Shown: positions 26,728 through 36,231, numbered from the stretch's first letter. The stretch is DNA of 64,000 nucleotides from Phycisphaeraceae bacterium (GCA_019636755.1 JAHBWZ010000003.1:124001-188000), one strand, 5' to 3'. The notes: generated by a model from the sequence alone, not told the origin. Program-made: numbers and translations.

Positions 26728-28116
26728 CTAGCGGTCGAACGGCAGCGGATCGCTTGCTCGACCGGCCAGCCACGCCCGGATCCGCGGCATGAACACGTCG
26801 GTCAGGAGGATCTTGCCGCATGCCGCCACCGGGATCGCGAGCAGCATGCCGTACACCCCCATCACCGAGCCGCCGGCAAGGACGGCGACGAGGACCGTGA
26901 CCGGATCCAGATTGGTCGCCTTGCCGGCGATGGCGGGCGTCAGCCAGTAGCTCTCCACCGTCTGCACCACGACGAAGACCAGCGATGGCCACAGCAGGAT
27001 CCCCCACCACGCCATCCGCATCTCCTCTGGCAGCGCCAGCTGATCCATGAAGAGGAGTCCGATGGCCATGGGCAGGCCGACGATGCCCAGGTACGGCACC
27101 GCGCAGAAGATCCCGGTGACCAGGCCCAGCACCACGGCGTACGGAACGCCGCAGAGCACCCAGCCGAGGGCGAACCCCGCACCCATGAGGAAACTGATCA
27201 GGATGCGACCGCGGACGAACCCGGCAATCACCTGATCCATCCGCTCCAGGAGCTGCATCCAGCGAGCCCGGTTGGCACGCGGCACCAGCGAGTGCCCGAA
27301 ATCGAGAATGCCCGGGTACCACACGCTGAAGAACCAGAAGTAGAACGGGATCAGAAAGAGCACCAGGCCGATGCGCACCGCGCCACCGACGACCTGCGTG
27401 ACGAGTTCGGATCCGCTGCGCACCAGCGTGAGCCAGTCCCGCCTCGGCTCCGGCGCGGCATGTCGCAGCGCCGCATGCACGCGCTCGTCGATCAGTCGCG
27501 CGAGCGCCGCCTCGTCCATGGCCGGCGCCGCCACCGGATCGCCGACGGGGGCACGGGCAGCGTCCGCTCCGGGCGCCCCTGCAGCACCGTCACGCCCGTC
27601 GTCCCCGCTCGAGCCCGGCACGACGTCGGCGTCCTCATCATCGTCGTCGAGGGCGAGACGCACCGGGCCCACGGGCAGCATTTCCGCGATGCGCCTGATC
27701 TGCGGTTGAATGATCTCCGGCGCCTGTGCCTCGATCCGCAGCATCCGGCTGCGCATGTGACCCTGCGCCACGGCATCGGTCAGCGCCAGCGTCTGGGTGA
27801 CGAGCATCGGCACGGCGATCGCGAGCGCGAGCAGGAACACCAGGATCGCCGCGAGCAGGACGCCGGTCACGGCGCGCATGCGTCCGATCCGCGGCACCGC
27901 CGCCAGGCGGGCGATCAACGGTTCGCAGAGGTACGCCAGCAGCAGCGCCGTCAGCAGCGGGACCGTCACCGCCCGCAGGGCATAGCCCGCCCAGACGAGC
28001 GCGATCGCGGCCGCCACCACGAGCACGTCCCGCACCGCCTGCACCTGCCAGAGATGCACGCGATCGAACCGCCGTGCCTCCGTGTCCCGCCCGCGCGAAC
28101 CCTCGTGATCGGACAT
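26728..28116 (-). CDS. AI-2E family (PerM/YdiK-type) membrane transporter
   Basis: The 462-residue protein has about seven or eight membrane helices. Two or three are at the N-terminus (AAIALVWAGYALRAVTVPLL, AVTGVLLAAILVFLLALAIAV), then a long soluble loop with an acidic insert (DDDDEDADVV), then a helical C-terminal half with PYLGIVGLPMAIGLLF, SYWLTPAIAGKATNLDPVTVL and GGSVMGVYGMLLAIPVAA, which is the AI-2E family signature. Members are efflux or exchange permeases; the substrate cannot be read from sequence. I chose the ATG at 28116; a GTG at 28125 is the alternative. It is divergent from the cytochrome operon. Confidence 0.88.
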   Translation of the reverse strand: MSDHEGSRGRDTEARRFDRVHLWQVQAVRDVLVVAAAIALVWAGYALRAVTVPLLTALLLAYLCEPLIARLAAVPRIGRMRAVTGVLLAAILVFLLALAIAVPMLVTQTLALTDAVAQGHMRSRMLRIEAQAPEIIQPQIRRIAEMLPVGPVRLALDDDDEDADVVPGSSGDDGRDGAAGAPGADAARAPVGDPVAAPAMDEAALARLIDERVHAALRHAAPEPRRDWLTLVRSGSELVTQVVGGAVRIGLVLFLIPFYFWFFSVWYPGILDFGHSLVPRANRARWMQLLERMDQVIAGFVRGRILISFLMGAGFALGWVLCGVPYAVVLGLVTGIFCAVPYLGIVGLPMAIGLLFMDQLALPEEMRMAWWGILLWPSLVFVVVQTVESYWLTPAIAGKATNLDPVTVLVAVLAGGSVMGVYGMLLAIPVAACGKILLTDVFMPRIRAWLAGRASDPLPFDR

Positions 28117-28237
28117 AGGGGGCACAGGCTACCGGCCCCGTCCGGCAGCGACCAGCGGACCGGGCACGCGTCCGGGAGCCTCGGCGGCGAGACCCCGGCG
28201 AGGTTCCGACCCCGCCGCCGGCCGCCCGACGCGGGAC

Positions 28238-28265
28238 TTGCGTGGAAACGGAACCGGTGTATTCT
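28238..28265 (+). promoter_or_regulatory. Putative promoter of the cytochrome operon, TTGCGT-16-TATTCT
   Basis: TTGCGT (28238-28243) and TATTCT (28260-28265) are 16 nt apart, and the multiheme cytochrome ATG follows at 28303 with GGAGG upstream. The spacing and sequence fit a housekeeping-type promoter for the operon. Confidence 0.5.
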
Positions 28266-28302
28266 GGATAGTTGTATCCATATTCCGCCACGGAGGTCCC
28301 GG

Positions 28303-30135
28303 ATGTCCACCCGCCCCGCCATCGCCCGCCGCCGCTGCATCCTCTTCGTCGGGCTCATCGCCGCATCGGGCCTCGCCGCGGCGGCGATGCTGCCGGTTCC
28401 GACGACGTTCAATGACTTCCACCTGGCGGGGACACAGGTGCTCGATGTCGGGACCGACGCCATCTGGACGTCGTCGCAGTGCCTCTACTGCCACGGCCCG
28501 GACGATCCGGGTGATCCGCACTCGACGTGGGCCGGCAGCAAGATGGCGCATGCCGGGCGGAACCCGCTCTTCTTCGCGCAGATGACCCTCGCGAACCAGG
28601 ACGTCGAAAACGCCGGCTACTTCTGCATGCGCTGCCACGTGCCGATGTCGTTCGTGACCGGCGCGGCGTACGACCCGTCGGGCGGCAGCATCGGACTGAC
28701 TGACATGGACGGCGTCTCCTGCCACTTCTGCCACGCCATGGTGGACCCGATCTACGTCGAGGGGATCAGTCCGCCCGAGGACGCCGGCATCCTGGGCGGC
28801 CTCGACCAGGTGCCCGGTCACTACGGCAACTCGATGTTCGTGCTCGATCCGACCGGGACACGGCGCGGTGCACGCGGATCGGCCGCATTCCACGACACGA
28901 TTCATTCGCCGTTCCACCGGAGCGGCACCATGTGCGGGACATGCCACGACGTGGGCAACGTGCAGGTCACGCTCCGGAAGGATGGAACCTACTTCTACAA
29001 CGCGCTCGACACGCCGGCGCCGGACGAGAACCTGCATACGCAGTTCCCGCTCGAACGGACGTTCTCCGAGTGGCAGTTGAGCGCCTTCGCGCAGGGCGGC
29101 GTCGACATGGCCGGCCGCTTCGGCGGCGATGGTCACCCGACGGGGATCATGCACTCGTGCCAGGACTGCCACATGCCGCGCACGGCCGGCATGGCGTCGC
29201 CGTTCGGCGAATGGCGTCCGGACCTGGCGACCCACGAGTTCGCCGGCTCCAGCGTCTGGGCGCTTCAGATCATCGCGATCCACGGCGCGGATGATCCGGG
29301 TGTCGACCACGATGCGATCGCCCGCGGTATCGATCACGCACGCTCCATGCTCGAGCGGGCGGCCTCCCTGGAACTGGCCCAGGAGGGCCGGTCGCTCCGC
29401 GTCCGCATCATCAATGAGACCGGCCACAAGCTTCCCACGGGCCACATCGAGGGGCGGCGCGTGTGGGCGAACGTCCGGTTCCTCGATTCGAGCGGCGCGA
29501 TCATCCGCGAGTACGGCCACTACGACTTCGAGGAAGCGGAACTCGATGAGCCGTCCACGCGGATCTACGAGATGCACGTCGGGCTGAGTGTCGAGGCGGC
29601 GGAGGCACTCGGACTGCCTCCGGGGCCGACCACGCGCATGGCGCTCGCCAACACGATCGAGAAGGACACGCGCATCCCGCCCCGCGGATTCAGCAACGCC
29701 GCGTTCGCCGCGGCCGGGGCGCCGGTCGTCGGGCATGCCTACGCCGACGGTCAGTACTGGGATGATCAGCACTTCGAGATCCCCGTCGGTGCCGCCACGG
29801 CCGTCGTGACCGTCAATTACCAGATGATGCCGCGTCACTACGTCGAGGTCCTGCGCGACAACAACCACACCGACGACTGGGGCACCATCCTCTACGATCT
29901 CTGGCTCGCGACCGACAAGGCACCGCCGATCGCCATGGTGAGCGCCGACCTGGCGCTGATCCCGCCGCGCCTGGGCGACCTCAACGGAGACGGTCACGTC
30001 GACGCCACGGACCTGATCCTGCTGTTCCAGGCGTGGGGCCCCTGTCCGCCGGCGCCGCCGTGCGCGGCCGACCTGGACGGGAACGGCCTCGTCGGCCTGG
30101 TGGATCTCCTCCTGCTGCTGTCGCTGTGGGGCTGA
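28303..30135 (+). CDS. Secreted pentaheme c-type cytochrome with C-terminal dockerin
   Basis: A signal peptide (CILFVGLIAASGLAAAAML) leads into a cytochrome domain with five CxxCH heme sites: residues 60-64, 108-112, 140-144, 211-215 and 286-290. The region at about 340-540 is beta-rich, with the motif NETGHKLPTGHIEGRR also found in the related fusion protein at 32142. The C-terminus carries two dockerin-type calcium repeats (GDLNGDGHVDATDLILLFQA and ADLDGNGLVGLVDLLLLLSL). It should be periplasmic or cell-surface and carry electrons. A GGAGG site precedes the ATG at 28303. The stop is 2 bp from the GTG of the polyferredoxin gene, so they are co-translated. Confidence 0.9.
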   Translation: MSTRPAIARRRCILFVGLIAASGLAAAAMLPVPTTFNDFHLAGTQVLDVGTDAIWTSSQCLYCHGPDDPGDPHSTWAGSKMAHAGRNPLFFAQMTLANQDVENAGYFCMRCHVPMSFVTGAAYDPSGGSIGLTDMDGVSCHFCHAMVDPIYVEGISPPEDAGILGGLDQVPGHYGNSMFVLDPTGTRRGARGSAAFHDTIHSPFHRSGTMCGTCHDVGNVQVTLRKDGTYFYNALDTPAPDENLHTQFPLERTFSEWQLSAFAQGGVDMAGRFGGDGHPTGIMHSCQDCHMPRTAGMASPFGEWRPDLATHEFAGSSVWALQIIAIHGADDPGVDHDAIARGIDHARSMLERAASLELAQEGRSLRVRIINETGHKLPTGHIEGRRVWANVRFLDSSGAIIREYGHYDFEEAELDEPSTRIYEMHVGLSVEAAEALGLPPGPTTRMALANTIEKDTRIPPRGFSNAAFAAAGAPVVGHAYADGQYWDDQHFEIPVGAATAVVTVNYQMMPRHYVEVLRDNNHTDDWGTILYDLWLATDKAPPIAMVSADLALIPPRLGDLNGDGHVDATDLILLFQAWGPCPPAPPCAADLDGNGLVGLVDLLLLLSLWG

Positions 30136-30137
30136 CC

Positions 30138-31898
30138 GTGCCCGGCCACCGCAGCGCAGCGCCGCCGGCGGACTCCCTGCACATCGCACTGCCCGTGCTG
30201 CAGGCGGCGCGCCGCGCCCGGCGCCCGCAGGGGCAGATGGCGTCGTGGCGCGCCACGGCGCTCGTCGTCGTCCACGTGCTGATCCTGGCACACGTGGTGC
30301 ACTGGCTGATCAACGGCCGCACGATGGCGCCGGTGGTGCTGTCGAACGCGATGCACACGCTTGAACTCGGCCAGGTGAATCCCGCCGCGGTGCTCTTCGC
30401 CATCGTGCTTGGATCCACCCTGCTCTTCGGCCGGTTCTTCTGCGGGTGGGCGTGTCACATGGCCGCGCTCCAGGACCTGTGCGCATGGGCGCTCGGCCGG
30501 CTGGGGATGCGCCCGGCGCCCTTCCGAAGCCGCCTGCTGCCCTGGATCCCGGTCGGGCTTGCCGGCTGGATGTTCCTCTGGCCGACCGCGGACCGGCTCC
30601 TGGTGAAGCCACTGCTGGCGCGGTGGTGGCCCGAATCGACGGTCGCCGCACCGACCGCGCCGTTCCCCGGCTGGAGGGGCGCCTGGTCAACGGACGATCT
30701 CTGGGCGGGCCTTCCGGGTGTCGCCGTCGCCATCCCGTTCCTCCTCGTCTGCGGATTCGCGACCGTCTGGTTCCTCGGCGCCCGCGGCTTCTGCAACTAC
30801 GGCTGCCCCTACGGCGGACTGCTTCGGCCGATCGAACGACTGTCGCCACTGCGTCTCACCGTCGACAGCGCGCGATGCGACGGATGCGGCCGATGCACCG
30901 CCGCGTGCGGGTCGAACGTCCCCGTGCTCGACGAACTCCGCCGATACGGCCAGGTGGTGAGCGCGCACTGCGTGCGCACGCTCGACTGCGTGGAGGCCTG
31001 CCCCAACGATGCGCTCACGCTTCGATTCACGACGCCCGCGGTCCGCCATCGTCGCGGCATCGGCTTCGACCGTCACCGCGCGGATCCCCCGCTGGTCGCG
31101 GAACTGGGCCTGCTGGCGCTCTTCGCGCTCGTGTTCTGGTCGACCCGCGGACTCTATGGCGTCATCCCGATGCTCTTCGCCGTGGGTCTCGGCGTCTGTG
31201 CGCTGCCTGCGGCGTGGACGACATGGCGCATGGTCCGCGCAGACGATGTCCGGCGCTTCGGCTTCCAGCTCCGAAGGCGCGGTCGGATGACGCCGTCGGG
31301 ACGTGTCTTCCTGGGCCTGGTGGCACTCGGAGGACTCGTGATCGTCCAGAGTGCCTCGGTGCGCATGCACGCCTGGTCCGCGGACCGTCATGACAGTCGC
31401 GTCACGGTGTCCCGGGAGACGGTCTTCACGGCGCCGGAGACGGTGCCGCCGGAGGCGAAGCACCATGCGGCACGGGCGCTGCACCACTACCGGCGGGCGT
31501 CGGCCGCAACCGACGGCGGACTCGGGCTCGCGCGCACGCCTGCGCACGATCTCCGCGCCGCCTGGCTGCATCTGGTCCTCGGCGAACCGCGGCGCGCGGA
31601 GACGATGTTCCGAAGGGCGCTTGATCGGCTGGGTCCCCGGGACGCCGTCTGCGCCGACATCGGGCTCGCGATCCTGCTCGCCGGCGATCCCGACGGGGCG
31701 GAGGCGTACCTCGCCGCAGTCCGGGAGGCGCATCCTGCGTTCGTGCGCACGCTCGGCGCGCTCTGCGAAGTGCTGCGGCGCCGGGGGCGCGCGGATGCCG
31801 CCGAGCAGCTCCTGGTCGCCCACCTGCAGCGGCGGCCGGACGACGCAGAGGTCCGATCGGCGCTGGCGTGGCACCGGGCGATGTACGGCGGACGCTGA
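30138..31898 (+). CDS. NapH/NosR-like membrane polyferredoxin with C-terminal TPR region
   Basis: A GTG 2 bp after the cytochrome stop begins a 586-residue protein. Membrane helices occur near residues 40-60, 82-100, 135-150, 195-213, 322-336 and 343-362. NapH/NosR-type motifs RFFCGWACH (102-107) and FCNYGCPYGG (219-227) are present. The first cluster CDGCGRCTAACGS is complete, but the second, CVRTLDCVEACP, has Thr281 where Cys is expected. The last 140 residues look like TPR helices. Such proteins pass electrons from the quinone pool through Fe-S clusters. Its place between two heme proteins suggests the same role here. Confidence 0.87.
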   Translation: MPGHRSAAPPADSLHIALPVLQAARRARRPQGQMASWRATALVVVHVLILAHVVHWLINGRTMAPVVLSNAMHTLELGQVNPAAVLFAIVLGSTLLFGRFFCGWACHMAALQDLCAWALGRLGMRPAPFRSRLLPWIPVGLAGWMFLWPTADRLLVKPLLARWWPESTVAAPTAPFPGWRGAWSTDDLWAGLPGVAVAIPFLLVCGFATVWFLGARGFCNYGCPYGGLLRPIERLSPLRLTVDSARCDGCGRCTAACGSNVPVLDELRRYGQVVSAHCVRTLDCVEACPNDALTLRFTTPAVRHRRGIGFDRHRADPPLVAELGLLALFALVFWSTRGLYGVIPMLFAVGLGVCALPAAWTTWRMVRADDVRRFGFQLRRRGRMTPSGRVFLGLVALGGLVIVQSASVRMHAWSADRHDSRVTVSRETVFTAPETVPPEAKHHAARALHHYRRASAATDGGLGLARTPAHDLRAAWLHLVLGEPRRAETMFRRALDRLGPRDAVCADIGLAILLAGDPDGAEAYLAAVREAHPAFVRTLGALCEVLRRRGRADAAEQLLVAHLQRRPDDAEVRSALAWHRAMYGGR

Positions 31899-32033
31899 GC
31901 CGGTCGCACGGGCCCCGATTCCCCCGGCGGCCCGCCGGTGCCCCGCGGTGCCCCGCGGCGCCCCTCCCGAGGCCCCTCCCCCGATCTCCTGTCCACGGCG
32001 CAATTCCGGGGTGGCACCGGCGCGAGCCCGGGT

Positions 32034-32039
32034 TAAACT
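32034..32039 (+). promoter_or_regulatory. Putative -10 box TAAACT upstream of the cytochrome b fusion gene
   Basis: GGTTAAACTGG lies about 100 nt before the ATG at 32142. It matches the TAnACT pattern used in this window. TGGCAC at about 32012 is a poor -35 candidate. It may give the second half of the cytochrome operon its own promoter. Confidence 0.4.
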
Positions 32040-32141
32040 GGATATGAAGGTCCGCCATTCCGATACGAGGATCGGTCCGAATCGCGCCGTTTCGTCCACC
32101 GCGCCACCCGCCGCCGGCGGGCCACCCGACGGAGATCCCGG

Positions 32142-34457
32142 ATGTCAGCACCCGCGCCCGCACGCCGCATCGATGCCGCCGCCGAATGGCGGTCACCGCT
32201 CACGATCACGACCTGCGCGGGCGTGCTCTTCCTGACCGCGAGCGGCCTGCTGATCTACCTGCTCCCGTTCAGCCGCTTCAGCCAGGTGAATGTCCTCACG
32301 CACACCCTCGCCGGGCTGCTGCTGCTGATGCCGACCGCGTGGTACGCAGTGCGGCACTGGCTGGTCCGGCGGCACGGCAACCTGAGTCACTATCAGCTCT
32401 TCGGGTACATCGCCGTGGCGCTCCTGGCCGCATGCTCGATCAGCGGCATCGTGATCACGTGGCAGGGCGCGCTCGGCGCCCGCATGCATGATGCCTGGCA
32501 GCTCACGCACCTGCTCACCGGCATCGGGATGCCGATCCTCCTCGCCGCGCACCTGCTGACGCTGATCGTGCGCCGCGTCACCGGCAGCGCGTCGCAGCAG
32601 GCGGTCCTCGCCGCACGACGGCGCTTCTACGCGGGTTCGCTCGCCGGCGGCGGCGCGCTCCTGGCGGTGACGATCGCGTGGACGATGCTGGCCGCCGAGC
32701 CGCCGCTCAGCCGCGCGTTCCCCGCGGACTACAACTGGACGTTCGGCGAAGACCGCCCGTTCTCGCCGAGCCTGGCACGGACCGACGACCGGCGCTGGCG
32801 CGACGGCGTGCAGCGGCAGGTCCTCGACATGCTCAGGGGCGAGGAACGCTCCACGTTCCTGGCCGGGTTCCGACAGGTCGAGAAGGAACCGATCGGCCTC
32901 TTCGCCCAGATCCGGGCGGGCCTGGCGTCGCTCGACCTGGGTGAAGATCGACTGGCGGAGGTGACCAGGATCTTCGAGCGGGAATCGGCGTGGATGCGGT
33001 CCCATGGCGCGATCGACTCGCGCGCCCTGACCGGCTCCGAACGCTGCGGATCCTGCCACCGCGAGATCTACGAGGAATGGCTGCCGAGCGCACACCGCTA
33101 CTCCTCCATGGACGACCTCTTCCAGAAGGTGCAGGAACTCATGGTGCTGGAGACGTCAGCGGAGGCGACACGCTACTGCGCCGGATGCCATGACCCGATC
33201 TCGCTGTTCGGCGGTGCCAAGAACTCCGGGAATATCACGCTGAGCGCGGAAGGAGCGCACGAAGGCATCTCCTGCATCACCTGCCACAGCATCGTGCAGG
33301 CCGACGTGCAGGGCAACGCCGATTACACGATCGAGCCGCCGCGGCACTACCTCTATGAACTCTCGGAGCATCCGGTCGCCCGGTTCGTCAGTGACTTCCT
33401 GATCCGGACGCATCCGCAGCACCACGTCCGGTCCTACTCGCGGCCGCTCTACAGGACCGCCGAGTACTGCGGTGCATGTCACAAGCAGTACATGGACGTC
33501 GAGATCAACACGGACATCGGGAAGGTCCAGGGGCAGAACCAGTACGACAGCTGGCTGCAGAGCCGCTGGCACGTCCCGGACCACCCGGACGCCACCGTCA
33601 ACTGCCGCGAGTGCCACATGCCGCTGCACGAGAGCGCGGATCCGGCCCGCGGCGATCGGACCGACGTCAACCGCACCGCGCGCGACGGCCGGCACCGGAG
33701 CCATCGGTTCCTCGGCGGCAACCAGTACATCCCGCTGGTCCACGGACTGGAGGGCGCCGAGGAGCACGTCCGCCTGACCGAGGCGTGGCTCCGCGGGGAG
33801 ATCGCGATTCCGGAGATCGCCGGCCGGTGGACGGACGGTCCGGTCGTCCGCATGATCATCGACGCGCCGGAGTCGGCGCGGGCGGGCGAGGAGATCCCGA
33901 TCCAGGTCCTGCTGGTCAACAACAAGACCGGCCATGACTTCCCGACCGGCCCGCTCGACATGATCGAGAGCTGGGTCGAGATCATCGTGCGGAGCGAGGA
34001 CGGCCGGGTCCTGCATCACAGCGGCGGCCTGGACGAGGGCGAACTGCCGGCCGACTCGCTCGCCTGGTTCAAGGCGGACGGCTTCGACCGCACGGGCGGA
34101 CTCATCGACCGCCACAACCTCTGGGATCTCGTCGGCAAGAGCTACGCGCGCAGTCTCTATCCCGGCATGACCGACACGCTGGAGGTGTCGCTGCGCTGTC
34201 CATCCATGGCACGCGGTCGGGTTTCGCCGGCCGATGTGCGCCACCCGCCCGGCCAGCGCGAGCAGCACCTGCGGATCCCCGCGGAAGAGCCGGGCGTGCT
34301 CCATGTCGAGGCCGTCCTCTGGTACCGGAAGGCGAATCCGGCCTTCGTCCGCCGCGTGTACGGCGTGGACTCTCCCGTCCGTTCTCCGCTGACCGACATC
34401 GCCCGCGCATCGACCACGATCCGCATCCTGGAGGACCGCATTGCGTCCACTGAATAA
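32142..34457 (+). CDS. Cytochrome b-like membrane domain fused to a pentaheme cytochrome c
   Basis: The 771-residue protein has four N-terminal membrane helices (about residues 22-42, 52-70, 86-106, 120-143) with histidines placed to bind heme b (His54, His72, His123, His137). A fifth helix follows near 168-185. The periplasmic part has five CxxCH heme sites (302-306, 346-350, 378-382, 443-447, 488-492) and a beta-rich end with NNKTGHDFPTGPLD, matching the pentaheme protein at 28303. This layout can take electrons from membrane quinol and deliver them to outer hemes. The stop lies within the next gene, whose TTG start overlaps by 17 bp. Confidence 0.9.
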   Translation: MSAPAPARRIDAAAEWRSPLTITTCAGVLFLTASGLLIYLLPFSRFSQVNVLTHTLAGLLLLMPTAWYAVRHWLVRRHGNLSHYQLFGYIAVALLAACSISGIVITWQGALGARMHDAWQLTHLLTGIGMPILLAAHLLTLIVRRVTGSASQQAVLAARRRFYAGSLAGGGALLAVTIAWTMLAAEPPLSRAFPADYNWTFGEDRPFSPSLARTDDRRWRDGVQRQVLDMLRGEERSTFLAGFRQVEKEPIGLFAQIRAGLASLDLGEDRLAEVTRIFERESAWMRSHGAIDSRALTGSERCGSCHREIYEEWLPSAHRYSSMDDLFQKVQELMVLETSAEATRYCAGCHDPISLFGGAKNSGNITLSAEGAHEGISCITCHSIVQADVQGNADYTIEPPRHYLYELSEHPVARFVSDFLIRTHPQHHVRSYSRPLYRTAEYCGACHKQYMDVEINTDIGKVQGQNQYDSWLQSRWHVPDHPDATVNCRECHMPLHESADPARGDRTDVNRTARDGRHRSHRFLGGNQYIPLVHGLEGAEEHVRLTEAWLRGEIAIPEIAGRWTDGPVVRMIIDAPESARAGEEIPIQVLLVNNKTGHDFPTGPLDMIESWVEIIVRSEDGRVLHHSGGLDEGELPADSLAWFKADGFDRTGGLIDRHNLWDLVGKSYARSLYPGMTDTLEVSLRCPSMARGRVSPADVRHPPGQREQHLRIPAEEPGVLHVEAVLWYRKANPAFVRRVYGVDSPVRSPLTDIARASTTIRILEDRIASTE

Positions 34458-36231
34458 CCGCCACCGGCTGATGATCCGCTGGACGCTGCCGCTGGTCCCG
34501 GTGATCGGCATCCTGGGCTACGTCGTCGTCCGCGGCAGCGGGAAACCGGACCCGCTGGCACCGGCCGCCGACGGATCGATCGCCGGGCTGACCAGCATCC
34601 TGTCGCGCACCGTCTCCTCGGACATGCACCGCTTCGCCTTCGAGGACGTGACGGCGCGCGCCGGCATCGACTTCCGGCACTTCCCGCAGGCCCGCCGGTC
34701 GCTGCTGCCGGAGGACATGGGTTCCGGTGTCGCGTGGGGGGACTTCGACAACGACGGGTTCCCGGATCTCTACCTGGTGAACTTCGCCACGGATGCCGGG
34801 GAACGACCGGATGACGAGCGGGCGTGGTGCAGGCTCTTCCGGAACCGGCGGGACGGAACGTTCGAGGACGTGTCGCGCGCCTCCGGGACGAACCTGGTGC
34901 TCGGCGGCCTGGGCGCCGCGTGGGGAGACTTCGACAACGACGGCCTGCTCGACCTGCACGTCAGCGCGGTCGGTCCGAACGTGCTCCTTCGCAACCGCGG
35001 TGACGGCACCTTCGCGGATGCGACCGCGCGTGCCGACGTCGCCGATCCCTCCTTCAGCACCGGCGCGGCGTGGGGCGACTACGACCTGGACGGATGGATC
35101 GACCTCTCGGTCCCCAACTACGTCCGGTTCGAGTACCGCGCGGCGGACCGGCATCGAAGCAGCCGGCAGTACGGCTCCGAGATCCCGTACACGCTGAATC
35201 CCTCCGCCTACCCGGCCGCCGCCAACCGCCTCTACCGGAACCTGGGCGACGGCCGCTTCGTCGACACGGCATCGGAGGCGGGCGTCGAGAACACGTCCGG
35301 TCGTTCGCTGCAGAGCGTCTGGTTCGACTTCGATCTCGACGGGCATCCCGACCTCTACGTCGCCAACGATGTGTCCGCGAACGGGGTCTTCCACAACGCC
35401 GGCGACGGCACCTTCGCCGACATCGGCGCGAGTTCGCTCGCCGCGGATTACCGCGGGGCGATGGGGCTCGCCGTCGGCGACTTCGACCGGGACGAGGACC
35501 TGGACCTGTTCATCACGCACTGGATCGCGCAGGAGAATGCGCTCTTCGAGAACATGTTCTCCTCCGGGTGGACCGACGCGGAAGGCCACCGGCGCGTCCT
35601 CTTCATGGAGAATTCCGAATCGCTCGGACTCGGGCAGATCTCGCTCCGGGCAGTCGGATGGGCGACGGGGCTCGCGGACTTCGACAACGACGGCTGGCAG
35701 GATCTCTGGATCGTGAACGGCCACACGTTCGAGGAGCGCGATGATCATGCGCGACTGCGGGCACAGGCCCCCCACTTCTACTGGCACCGGCCCGGCGCCG
35801 GCTTCTACGAGATCGGGGCCTTCGCCTGGCCGGAGACGCCCGCGCTGGTCGGCCGCGGCGGCGCGCACGCCGACTTCGACCAGGACGGCTTCATGGACGT
35901 GGCAATCCTGGAGCACGGCCGCCGCGCCATCCTCCTTCGCAACACCGGGATCGGCGGTGGGAACCGGATCACGCTGCGCCTGCGTCAGCCGGGACTGAAC
36001 ACGCACGCGATCGGCGCCCGCGTGCACCTGCGGTGCGGCGACCGGACGCAGGTGGCACAGGTGCTGGCCGGGAGTTCGTATCTCTCCCAGGACACGTCCG
36101 ACCTGCACTTCGGGCTCGGTGACGCTGCGTTCGCGGACGAGATCGTGATTCACTGGCCGGACGGCACCGTCGAACGACGGCAGCAGGTCGCGGGAAACCA
36201 GGTCCTGACCGTGATGCGGGCGGTGCCCTGA
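34441..36231 (+). CDS. FG-GAP/CRTAC1-type repeat protein with ASPIC/UnbV domain
   Basis: Seven calcium-binding FG-GAP/VCBS repeats of the DFDNDGxxDLYLVN type form a predicted beta-propeller, followed by an ASPIC/UnbV domain (HAIGARVHLRCGD, FGLGDAAFADEIVIHWPDG). One N-terminal helix (about residues 12-28) anchors or exports it. I used TTG 34441 because GGAGG lies about 7 nt upstream; it overlaps the preceding gene by 17 bp, and ATG 34471 is the alternative. These propellers usually bind extracellular ligands. Coupling to the heme genes suggests a structural or binding role in the same surface electron-transfer assembly. Confidence 0.87.
   Translation: MRPLNNRHRLMIRWTLPLVPVIGILGYVVVRGSGKPDPLAPAADGSIAGLTSILSRTVSSDMHRFAFEDVTARAGIDFRHFPQARRSLLPEDMGSGVAWGDFDNDGFPDLYLVNFATDAGERPDDERAWCRLFRNRRDGTFEDVSRASGTNLVLGGLGAAWGDFDNDGLLDLHVSAVGPNVLLRNRGDGTFADATARADVADPSFSTGAAWGDYDLDGWIDLSVPNYVRFEYRAADRHRSSRQYGSEIPYTLNPSAYPAAANRLYRNLGDGRFVDTASEAGVENTSGRSLQSVWFDFDLDGHPDLYVANDVSANGVFHNAGDGTFADIGASSLAADYRGAMGLAVGDFDRDEDLDLFITHWIAQENALFENMFSSGWTDAEGHRRVLFMENSESLGLGQISLRAVGWATGLADFDNDGWQDLWIVNGHTFEERDDHARLRAQAPHFYWHRPGAGFYEIGAFAWPETPALVGRGGAHADFDQDGFMDVAILEHGRRAILLRNTGIGGGNRITLRLRQPGLNTHAIGARVHLRCGDRTQVAQVLAGSSYLSQDTSDLHFGLGDAAFADEIVIHWPDGTVERRQQVAGNQVLTVMRAVP

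Noticed and set aside
32011-32028. A sigma-54 promoter (TGGCAC) before the cytochrome b fusion gene
   Set aside because: The -12 element GC is not at the required spacing, and TAAACT fits better as a -10 box.
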